Shown in pieces: positions 8,110 through 16,281 of a stretch of 64,000 bases of DNA (position 1 is the stretch's first letter; the number at the start of each line of letters is the position of its first letter). A program made the position numbers and the translations under genes. This DNA is from JAUWBF01 sp043815125 (GTDB lineage: Bacteria; Verrucomicrobiota; Verrucomicrobiia; Opitutales; Opitutaceae). Where the stretch lies: the NCBI GenBank assembly GCA_043815125.1, contig JBDRJH010000198.1, forward strand, positions 1 to 64,000, in the 5' to 3' direction. Below the pieces are notes generated by a model that had not been told where the DNA came from, made no database searches, and worked only from the letters and a program-made list of their open reading frames with translations.

Positions 8110-11100
8110 ATGCACTTCGCTCCCTTCACCTCTTCGCCGTGCGCCGCCCCCCGGGCGGACGCCCCGGCCCGGCGCCGCCCGCAGCGGCCGCGCCTCGCCT
8201 CCGCCCTCCGTTCCGTTCTCGGCCTCGCCACGCTGGCCTGCGCCGCCTTCACCGCCACGCCCGCTCGCGCCCAGGGCGTGAACCTCGCCCTCGGGAAAAC
8301 CGCCTCCGCTCCCACCACCGAATACGGCCTGCCCGCCTTCGCGGTGGACGGCGACCTCGACACCCGCTGGGGCAGCGAATTCAACGACGACGAATCCATC
8401 ACGGTCGATCTCGGCGAACCCACCGCCATCGGTCGCGTCATCCTGCGTTGGGAAACCGCCTACGGCAGCGGCTACAAGATCCAGGTCTCGGATGACGAGC
8501 AAACCTGGACCGACCTCGCCACCGTGACCAACGGCGACGGCGGCGTGGACGACCTCGCCGTCTCCGGCAACGGCCGTTACCTGCGCGTCCAGGGCCAGAC
8601 CCGCGCCACCGGCTGGGGTTACTCGCTTTGGGAGATCGAGGTTTACGCGCCCGCCATCGTCGTGCCCGCCGGCGACCTCGCCCTCGGCAAACCCTCCGCC
8701 TCCTCCCCGCTTGAAGCCGCCCACCTGCACGCCGGCCTCGCCTTCGACGGCGACCCCGACACCCGCTGGTCCTCGGAATTTGCCGACCCGCAATGGATCC
8801 GCGTCGACCTCGGCGAATCCTACCCGCTCTCGCGCGTCGTCCTGAACTGGGAGGCCGCCTGCGCCGCCAGCTACACCATCCAGGGTTCCAACATCGACTC
8901 CGATCTCGACGCCGACTGGACCCCGATCGCGCCCGCCATCACCGACGGCGCCGCCGGCGCCCGCGAGATCGCGGTGAGCGGCGCCTACCGCTACGTCCGT
9001 GTCCACGGCACCGCCCGCGCCACGCCGTGGGGCTACTCGCTGTGGAGCTTCGAGGTTTACGGCGACACCGGCGGCGGCGATCCCGACCCCGAGGAACCGC
9101 CCGTCCAGACCACGAACCAGACCATCAAGCTCGTCTTCCCCGATCTCGCCTACGCCAAGATCAACGTCTCCCCCGCGCCGCTCTCCGTCACGCCCACCCC
9201 CGAGGAGGGCGACACCACGCCTTCGGTGCGCAACGCCGGCGTGTTCACCTATTTCCTGACCTTCGCGCCCAACACCACCGTCACGCTGTCGAAGAACCAG
9301 TTCTCCCCGACCCAGGCCAACACCGACATCCGGCTCGCCGTCACCGACTGGTCCGGCGAAGCCCTCTCCGCCCAGAGCGTCACCACGCTCGCCGTGCAGG
9401 ACGCCGAGTGGCGCGTCGAGGTGTATTCAACCGGCAATGACAACGGCGACGGCCGCGACCGCACCATCATTCCCGATCCCTACGCCGCGCCCGCCGCGCC
9501 CGAGGTCGCCGGCGACTTCCCGGTCAACGCGCCCGCCGACGGCGCCATGATCACCACCACGCGCCGCCCCACGCTCGCCTGGTCGCCTGTCTCCGGCGCC
9601 ACGAGCTACGAGGTCTTCGTCAACGTCACCCGCAACGACTACGACTGGTTTGCCCCCGGCAGCCTGCTCGATCGTTTCACCTCCCTCGGCACCGTCACCG
9701 GCACCAGCTTCACCCTCGCCGACGACCTGCCCGACCGCTGGACCTACAAGTGGTATGTCGTCGCCACCACGCCCGGCGGCGCGCTCCGCTCCGACCTGCG
9801 GACCTTCTCGGTCTACCTGCCCCACGTCGAGCAACGCGCCGATGGCGTTGCCCTCATCGGCGGCAAGCGCGACCTCAACAAAAACGGCGTCATCGATCCC
9901 TACGAGAACTGGGAAAACCCCGTCGCCACCCGCGTCAACGACCTCCTCGGCCGCATGACCCTGCGCGAAAAAACCTACCAGATGTTTTTCAACGCCTACG
10001 AGTTCCCGCTCGCCGGCTTCACCTTCGGCCCGCTCGCCGTCGAGGACATCCAGACCGTGCAGCAAAACTCCGCAGCCACCCGCCTCGGCATCCCGATCAT
10101 CGACGCCGGCGACACCATCCACGGCTACAAGACCAGCTACCCCATCCAGCCCGGCCTCGCCGCCGGCCGCGACCTCGACACCGTCTGGGAGATGGGCGAC
10201 ATCCAGCGCCGCGAGGAACTCGCCGTCGGCAGCCGCGGCACTCTCTCGCCGCTCGCCGAGGTCGGCACCAAGGCCCTCTACCCGCGCATCCAGGAAGGCT
10301 GCGGCGAGGACGCCGATCTCGCCGCCGGCATGGTCCGCGCCTTCGTCGCCGGCCTCCAAGGCGGCCCCGAGGTCAACCCGCACTCCATCTGGATCACCGT
10401 CAAACACTGGCCCGGCCAGGGCGCCGGCGGCGAGGGCGGCATTGTCTATGACGGCACCACCATCCACTACCACATGCGCCCCTGGCACGCCGCCATCGAG
10501 GCCGGCGCCAGCGGAATCATGCCCGGCTACGCCGGCAGCTGGCTGCTCGGGCCCGACGGCTGGGGCGCCGGCGATGACCCCGGCATCATCGCCTACCTGC
10601 GCGACCAGATGGGCTACGACGGCCTGATCTGCTCCGACTGGCTCCCGGTCGGCGCCTGGATCCGCTCCGCCAACGCCGGCTCCGACGTCATGGGCGGCGC
10701 CAACCCCGGCGAACCCGGCTCGCTCGACGCCTTCGAGGCCCAGGTCTCCGAGGCCACCATCGACGCCGCCGTGCGCCGCATCCTCGACGTGAAGTTCCGC
10801 CTCGGCCTCTTCGAGGATCCCTACCGCGAGACCGGCGCCGGCACCGCCGCCTGGCACACCGGCGAAAACGTCGCCCTCGCGCGCCGCGCCGCCCGCCAGT
10901 CCATGACCCTGCTCAAGAACGACGGCATGCTCCCGCTCCGCGCCTCCTCCGGCGCCATCGTCATCGCCGGCCCCCGCGCCGACGACGCCGAGGCCGGCGC
11001 CATCTGGCGCTCCGCCGTGGACGTGAACGGCTTCGGCTCCAAGTCCATCTACACCGCCGTCAAGGAACGCGCCGAGGCCGCCGGCCTCACCGTCTACCGC

Positions 11101-12647
11101 GACGCCGCTCCGGCCGGCACGCCCGTGCTCGGTGCCATCGTCGTCGTCGGGGAAAAATCCTACACCCACGGCACCGAGTGGCCCACCGACCTGCCCTACC
11201 TGCCCGGCGACTTCGCCGCCGGCCCGCCGCACGACTTCAGCGTCTATCCCGACCAGTTCGGCATCATCCAGGGCTTTTATAACCAGGGCGTGCCGGTGAC
11301 GACCGTCGTGTATTCACCGCGCCCCTACGTGTTGACCCACGTCGAGGCGATCAGCGACGCGTTGCTCGTCATCTATCGCCCCGGCGACGAGGGCGGCCCG
11401 GCCGTGGCCGAGACGCTCTTCGGCGACAACCCGCCCAGCGGACGCCTGCCCTGGCAGTTGCCCCGCTCGATGGCCCAGCTCGGCACCGACAACGAGGCCA
11501 ACCAGCTCGAACGCTGGGACATTCCCTACGATCTCGGCGCCACCGAGGCCGAGCGCACCCTCATCCGTGCCCACATCGCCGCCGGCGAACCCGTGCCCCC
11601 GATCTACGGCAACCCGCTGTATCAATTCGGCGACGGCATCCAGGGCTACGGCCTCGTTGACGCCACCCCGCCTGCCGCCTTCGCGCTTACCGCGCCGGAG
11701 AACGCCGTCGAGATCACCGCCGGCCTGCCCCTGTTTACCTGGGAGGCCGCCTCCGATCCGGAGACCGGCATCCAAGGCTACGAGGTCTTCATCGACGGCG
11801 TCTCGCGCGGCGTCACCAAGACCAACGCCTTCAGCCTCGACGGCGGCCTCGGCAACGGCCTGCACACCTGGCAGGTCGTCGCCCGCAACTGGGCCGGCGG
11901 CGTCACGGAGTCGCCCGTGTTCAGCTTCACGTTGAACGACACCACCCGCCGCCGGCCTTCGGCGCGTTTTATCCCGCCGCCGGCGCCACCGTCGCCGTCG
12001 GCGCGAACACCACGTTCATCTGGGAGCAGAGCTTCGACACCGGCTCCGGCACCGCCGCCTACACGCTCATCATGGACGGCATCGACGTTGCCCCGGCCGT
12101 CGCGCCCACTCCCTACGTGCCCGCCACGGTCAACCTCTCCGTCGGCGCCACCGCGTCCGCCACCTCCACCGAGTTTGGCAACGCCAACGAGGCCATCGAC
12201 GACAACCCCGCCACCCGTTGGTCCAGCGCCGTTGTTGGCCAGGCCAACCCCGACGACCAGGCGATCACCATCGACCTCGGCGCGGTTTACTCGATCAAGC
12301 GCGTCGAGCTCGATTGGGAGGCCGCCTACGGCAGGCACTACGTCATCGAGACCTCGCTCGACGACGGCGCGACCTGGCAAGTCCTCGCCACCGAGCCCAA
12401 CGGCGACGGCGGCGCGGATGTGCATGACAACCTCGCCGGCGTGGGCCGCCACGTCCGCATGCGCGGCGTGGAGCGCGGCAGCGGCTACGGTTACTCGCTG
12501 TGGGAGTTCCGCGTCTTCGGCACCGGCACCGAGCAGGCCACGGTGACGGGTCTCGCCTCCGGCTCGCACACCTGGCAGGTTCGGGCCGTCGACGGCGCCG
12601 GCAACACCACCCTGTCCGGCGCTCCGCTGAGCTTCGTCAAACCCTGA
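8110..12647 (+). CDS. Multimodular secreted GH3 beta-glycosidase, with one frame break near its C-terminus
   Basis: The ATG at 8110 gives a basic N-terminus and a signal peptide ending near PARAQG. Two F5/8C modules follow (about residues 58-179 and 190-317), then an unassigned beta-rich region, an FN3-like domain (about 471-568), GH3 N-terminal domain (about 589-905; KHWPGQG, predicted nucleophile Asp843 in GLICSDW) and the GH3 C-terminal domain. GH3 enzymes remove terminal glucose and related sugars from oligosaccharides, which complements the GH81 and GH128 endo-enzymes. After FSFTLNDT the frame runs out of sense at about 11943-11947. Translation that makes sense resumes in another frame (AFGAFYPAAG) and contains a third F5/8C module (12127-12516) before the TGA at 12645-12647. 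One extra C in the C run would restore a single protein of about 1513 residues. Without it, the continuous frame ends at 12546. The catalytic part precedes the break. Confidence 0.85.
11941..11950 (+). other. Frame break in the GH3 gene
   Basis: The run ACCACCCGCCGCCGG reads TTRRR in the upstream frame. With one more C it would read TTPPPAFGAFYP, which joins the FN3-like segment to the downstream F5/8C module. A sequencing error and a true one-base deletion cannot be told apart here. Confidence 0.75.
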
Positions 12648-12652
12648 TCCCC

Positions 12653-12692
12653 GCGCGCACGCCCCGGTCCTCCGGGTCCGGGGCCTGCGCGC
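12653..12692 (+). terminator. GC-rich hairpin after the GH3 gene
   Basis: Five bases after the GH3 stop, an imperfect palindrome pairs GCGCGC (12653-12658) with GCGCGC (12687-12692) and CCCCGG (12662-12667) with CCGGGG (12678-12683). It is followed by ACATTTT. The poor T-tract makes this only a probable terminator. Confidence 0.45.
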
Positions 12693-12724
12693 CACATTTT
12701 CCCCACCCCAAATTGTTCAACATC

Positions 12725-13990
12725 GTGAAAACCACCACCGTCCCCTCCGCGCTCCGGCGTGCGTTTCCCTTCCTGCTCGCCGCGGCCTGCGCGACCGCGG
12801 GCCTCGACTTGCAGGCCCAGACCGCCGTGCCCAAGCGCGGCCTTTGCGCCAACAAGCTCTCCCCCGAGGACATCAAGGCCCTCGAGCCCGGCGTCGGCTG
12901 GTGGTATAGCTGGTATCACGAAACCAATGACGGCGTGCGCGGCAGCCCGATGCAGTTTATTCCCATGATCTGGGACGAGGCCCCCGACCGCCTCACCGGC
13001 GCGGAAAACTTCCTGCGCCGCTCGCCGAAGCCGCCCCTGCTTTTCGCCATCAACGAGCCCAACCTCACCGGCCAGGCCAACCTCGCGCCGCAGGACGCCG
13101 TCGAGTCCTGGAACAAGATCTCCCGGCTCGCCAAGTCCCGCGGGATTCCGCTCATCGGCCCGCACATGGCCATCGGCGCGCCCGGCAACGAAATCGTCAA
13201 CGGCTGGGACCCCATCCAGAACAAGCGCCGCAACCTCAGCTACATGATCGACTGGATGGACGCCTTCTTCCACTACGTCGACCCCGCCACCGTCGACGGC
13301 CTCGGCCTGCACGCCTACGGCAACATCCACGAACTCAAGTGGTCGGTCGGCGAGCTCCACAAGAAATACAACAAGCCCGTCTGGATGACCGAGTTTGCCT
13401 GGTGGGACGCCAAGGACACCGCCGAGGAGGCCGCCTACATGATCGAGGCCCTCGACTTCCTTGAGCGCGACCCGCGCGTCGCCGGCTACGCCTGGTTCAA
13501 GGAGCGCATGGGTCGCGGCCCCACCAAGCTCAACCTGCTGGAGGAAGGCAAACCCGGCGAGCTCACCAAGCTCGGCAAGATCTACGTTCACTTCCCGACG
13601 CACGACCCGAAGTTCTTCGCCAAGGTGCCCGGCCGCATCGAGGCCGAGGCCGACACCACCATGAGCGGCGTGAAGCCCGCGCTCACCACCGATCCGGGCG
13701 GCAAGTTCGAGGTCGGCGACATCGACGCCGGCGACTGGATGGATTACCAGATCGAGGTCGCCGCCGCCGGCCGTTACCGCCTCGACCTGCGCACGAGGGG
13801 AGGGCGCCCCGTCGCCATGAAGGTGCACTGCGCCGGCCGCCAGATCGGCGCGCTCAAAGGCGAGGCCAGCCCCGAGACCTGGCAGACCATCGGCACCGAG
13901 GTCACGCTGCCCGCCGGCCGCCACACCCTGCGCCTCGAGGCCGAAGGCGGCGGCTACGCGCTCAACTGGCTCGAATTGAAACGACTCTGA
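12725..13990 (+). CDS. GH128 (Asl1-like) beta-1,3-glucanase with C-terminal CBM6
   Basis: The protein has 421 residues. I chose the GTG at 12725 because it opens a signal peptide (MKTTTVPSALRRAFPFLLAA, cleavage near LQAQ). Residues of about 35-300 are a GH128 TIM barrel: RGLCANKLSPEDI, GVGWWYSWYHE, acid/base Glu111 in NEPN and nucleophile Glu223 in MTEFAWWD. Residues of about 305-421 form a CBM6 (GRIEAEADT, GDWMDYQIEV, NWLELKRL). GH128 enzymes cut beta-1,3-glucans. CBM6 domains often bind the same polymer. The gene follows GH3 directly and completes an endo/endo/exo set with GH81 and GH3 for laminarin-like glucan. The protein is probably secreted. Confidence 0.88.
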   Translation: MKTTTVPSALRRAFPFLLAAACATAGLDLQAQTAVPKRGLCANKLSPEDIKALEPGVGWWYSWYHETNDGVRGSPMQFIPMIWDEAPDRLTGAENFLRRSPKPPLLFAINEPNLTGQANLAPQDAVESWNKISRLAKSRGIPLIGPHMAIGAPGNEIVNGWDPIQNKRRNLSYMIDWMDAFFHYVDPATVDGLGLHAYGNIHELKWSVGELHKKYNKPVWMTEFAWWDAKDTAEEAAYMIEALDFLERDPRVAGYAWFKERMGRGPTKLNLLEEGKPGELTKLGKIYVHFPTHDPKFFAKVPGRIEAEADTTMSGVKPALTTDPGGKFEVGDIDAGDWMDYQIEVAAAGRYRLDLRTRGGRPVAMKVHCAGRQIGALKGEASPETWQTIGTEVTLPAGRHTLRLEAEGGGYALNWLELKRL

Positions 13991-14027
13991 ACGACGACCG
14001 TTTCGGACCCGACCCGCGGTCCAACCC

Positions 14028-14059
14028 AGCCCGGCGCCCGCAAGGCCCCGGGCTTTTTT
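14028..14059 (+). terminator. Terminator closing the glucan locus
   Basis: AGCCCGG (14028-14034) pairs with CCGGGCT (14048-14054), and six Ts end at 14059. It lies 37 bases after the GH128 stop and separates the glucan locus from the dcw cluster. Confidence 0.7.
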
Positions 14060-14201
14060 GCGCCCGCTTTCCGGAAGCCATCTGGGAAATCGTGGCCCGC
14101 CCTGAGAAGCCCCGGCTGGTTCGCGGCAACGACCACCGCGGGCCCTGTGAATAACTTTCCGGCCGGAAACCGCTGATTCCATGGGAGTTTTCTTGACCAA
14201 A

Positions 14202-14236
14202 GTGGGTTAAAGTGGGACGAAATGGGGCATCGTGGG
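14202..14236 (+). promoter_or_regulatory. MraZ operator: four 10-bp-spaced GTGGG boxes
   Basis: GTGGG occurs at 14202, 14212 and 14232, and ATGGG at 14222, each followed by a 5-base spacer. This GTGGG-N5 tandem is the known binding pattern of MraZ upstream of mraZ in other bacteria. The array ends 23 bases before the mraZ start codon. A TTGACC at 14193-14198 may be a -35 element, but no convincing -10 was found. Confidence 0.85.
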
Positions 14237-14259
14237 GGAACTCGCGGTCCACCGTATCC

Positions 14260-14712
14260 ATGGCACAACTCGGCAAACCGTTTTACACCGGCCTCTTCAG
14301 GCACGGTCTGGACGACAAGAATCGGCTCACGATTCCGTCGGCCTGGCGGTCTGCGCACGAGGCGACCGACACGTTCCTCGCCACCCCGCACCCGGACGGT
14401 TACGTCGCCATCCTGCCGCCCGCCGAGGTCGAGAAGCTCCACGCCAAGATCGCCGCCATGGCCCTCACCGACAGCGAGGCCCAGGACGTCGCCGCCAGCT
14501 TCTTCGCCGCCACGCACGCCTTCACCTTCGACAAGTCCGGCCGCATCGCCCTCACCGACGAGCTGCGCAAACACGCCGGCATCGACAAGGACGCCGTGCT
14601 CGTCGGCTCCATGACCAAGTTCAACGTCTACAGCCCCGAACTCTGGGAAAAGCGCCAGCAGCGCATGTCGGGCGAAAACCTCGGCGCCGCCATGCGCCGC
14701 ATCGGAATCTGA
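14260..14712 (+). CDS. mraZ: Transcriptional regulator MraZ
   Basis: The protein has 150 residues, the usual family length, with two SpoVT/AbrB-like repeats. The first has FRHGLDDKNRLTIPSAWR near residue 12, and the second has FTFDKSGRIALTDELR near residue 88. MraZ forms a ring-shaped DNA-binding oligomer that represses its own dcw operon. The four GTGGG boxes immediately upstream fit autoregulation. The ATG at 14260 is chosen because it begins at the conserved F-x-G-x-x-x-H-x-L-D-x-K region. The frame is open upstream, but that part overlaps the operator. It is the first gene of the division cluster. Confidence 0.95.
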   Translation: MAQLGKPFYTGLFRHGLDDKNRLTIPSAWRSAHEATDTFLATPHPDGYVAILPPAEVEKLHAKIAAMALTDSEAQDVAASFFAATHAFTFDKSGRIALTDELRKHAGIDKDAVLVGSMTKFNVYSPELWEKRQQRMSGENLGAAMRRIGI

Positions 14713-14714
14713 GC

Positions 14715-14897
14715 ATGAACGCCTTCAACTCAGACCACCCGAACCGCGCCAAGGCCGTCCGTTCCGGGCCGGCTGTCCGCATTCGCACCGCGGACGCGAC
14801 CCTCGTCATTCGTCACCGCCCGCTGCCCGGCCTGCGCCGCGTCGCCGGTCAATCGCAACCCGTCGAGCCCGCCCACCATGTGCTGCGCGCCGCCTGA
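14715..14897 (+). CDS. Unrecognised 60-residue ORF between mraZ and rsmH
   Basis: The ATG at 14715 is two bases after the mraZ stop, with GGAA eight bases upstream. The TGA at 14895-14897 is 13 bases before the likely rsmH start. The product is basic, with many Arg and His residues (RIRTADATLVIRHRPLPG in its middle), no membrane segment and no motif I recognise. It fills an otherwise empty 198-base gap in a cluster where genes nearly touch, which is the main argument that it is real. It could instead be a leader peptide or simply spacer DNA, since high GC content keeps frames open by chance. Confidence 0.45.
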   Translation: MNAFNSDHPNRAKAVRSGPAVRIRTADATLVIRHRPLPGLRRVAGQSQPVEPAHHVLRAA

Positions 14898-14910
14898 ACC
14901 CGTCGCCACG

Positions 14911-15837
14911 ATGACCATGCCCGGCCACACCTCGGTTTTGCTGCGCGAGTGCCTCGCCCTGCTCGCGCCGCGCGCCGGAGCCCGCTTCCTCGACGCCACC
15001 TTCGGCGGCGGCGGCCACACCCGCGCCCTGCTCGAGGCCGCGCCCGGCGTGCAGGTCGTCGCGCTCGACCGCGACCCCGCCGCCCAGCCGCGCGCCGCCG
15101 CGCTGACCGCGGAGTTCGGCGACAACGTCCGTCTCATCGACAGCGACTTTGGAGACCTCGCGCAACTCGACCTCGGCGCCAAGCTGGACGGCGCTCTCTT
15201 CGACCTCGGGGTCTCTTCCTTTCAACTCGACGACGCCGAGCGCGGCTTCTCCTTCCGCAACGACGCGCCCGCCGACATGCGCATGGACCCCCGCCGCGGT
15301 GTCTCCGCCGCGCAGTGGCTGGAAACCGCCTCGGAGGACATGCTGTTCCGCGCCGTGCGCGACTACGGCGAGGAACACCATTGGCGCCGCGTCGTGCGCG
15401 CCATCATCGCCGCCCGCGGCACCGGCGCGCTCGCCCGCACCGCCTCGCTCGCCGAAACCATCGCCAACGCCATCCCGCCCAAGGACCGCTTCGGCTCCCG
15501 CATTCATCCCGCCACCCGCGCCTTTCAGGGCATCCGCATCGCCGTCAACGACGAGATCGGCGCCATCGAACGCGCGCTCCCCGTCGCCTTCGAGCGCCTC
15601 GCCCCCGGCGGCGTGCTCGCGGTCATCAGCTTCCACTCCCTCGAGGACCGTCCCGTCAAGCAGCTCTTCCGCCGCCTCTGCGGCCGCCCCGAGGGCCGGC
15701 AGGACAACCGCCCCGCCGACCTGCGCACGCAGCTCGCCGAGGACCTCACCCGCAAGCCCATCACCCCCGCCGACGACGAACTCGCCGCCAACCCCCGCAG
15801 CCGCTCCGCCAAACTCCGCGCCATCCGCAAACTTTAA
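14911..15837 (+). CDS. rsmH: 16S rRNA (cytosine-1402 N4) methyltransferase RsmH
   Basis: The protein has 308 residues from the ATG at 14911. An ATG at 14878 would add 11 residues, but the family begins close to PGHTSVLLREC, so the later start is preferred. The SAM-binding loop is ARFLDATFGGGGHT. Other conserved blocks are GALFDLGVSSFQLD, RGFSFRNDAPADMRMD and VISFHSLEDRPVK. The enzyme methylates C1402 in the ribosomal P site. It sits second or third in nearly all dcw clusters, as here. Confidence 0.96.
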   Translation: MTMPGHTSVLLRECLALLAPRAGARFLDATFGGGGHTRALLEAAPGVQVVALDRDPAAQPRAAALTAEFGDNVRLIDSDFGDLAQLDLGAKLDGALFDLGVSSFQLDDAERGFSFRNDAPADMRMDPRRGVSAAQWLETASEDMLFRAVRDYGEEHHWRRVVRAIIAARGTGALARTASLAETIANAIPPKDRFGSRIHPATRAFQGIRIAVNDEIGAIERALPVAFERLAPGGVLAVISFHSLEDRPVKQLFRRLCGRPEGRQDNRPADLRTQLAEDLTRKPITPADDELAANPRSRSAKLRAIRKL

Positions 15838-15873
15838 TCCGCTCCGACCGACTTCACCGTCCCTCTCCCCGCC

Positions 15874-16281
15874 ATGAACACCTCCGGCAAAAACGCCTTC
15901 ATCAACCAGCTCTTCGTCTACGTGCTGGTCGGCGTCTGCCTGAGCGGAAGCGCCGGCCTCGGCGCCGTCTGGCTGCGTCACCAGATTTCCATTACGGCCA
16001 ACCACACCCGCCGCCTCGAGGTCCGCCTCGCCGAGGCCGAGCGCCGCCTGGCCGAGGTCACCACCTACGTCGCCGCCGAGCAGTCGCCCGACGCCCTCGA
16101 ACGCCGCAACCGCGAGATGCGGCTCGGCCTCGTCATGCCGCGCGAGCCCCAGGTCGTGCGCGTCGCCGAGTCCCCCGAGCGCCGCCTCGCCGCCCGCCGC
16201 AACGCCGATCTCTTCGCCGACGAACCCGCCGCCACCCCCGTCCGCTTCACGCTCACTGGAGGGGCGCGCCAACGCCAATGA
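15874..16281 (+). CDS. FtsL-like bitopic division protein
   Basis: The protein has 135 residues: a short N-terminal tail, one transmembrane segment at about 12-33 (FVYVLVGVCLSGSAGLGAVW), then a heptad-like coiled coil at about 44-70 (RRLEVRLAEAERRLAEVTTY) and a charged tail. Sequence identity to FtsL is weak, as is usual for this family. Size, topology and position between rsmH and ftsI are those of ftsL. Its stop overlaps the ftsI start (ATGA), so the two are probably translationally coupled. FtsL bridges FtsQ/FtsB and FtsW/FtsI in the divisome. The symbol is left blank because the call rests on context. Confidence 0.7.
   Translation: MNTSGKNAFINQLFVYVLVGVCLSGSAGLGAVWLRHQISITANHTRRLEVRLAEAERRLAEVTTYVAAEQSPDALERRNREMRLGLVMPREPQVVRVAESPERRLAARRNADLFADEPAATPVRFTLTGGARQRQ

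Noticed and set aside
13991..14201. A sigma-70 promoter for mraZ
   Set aside because: TTGACC at 14193 has no acceptable -10 at 16-18 bases; it falls on the MraZ boxes.
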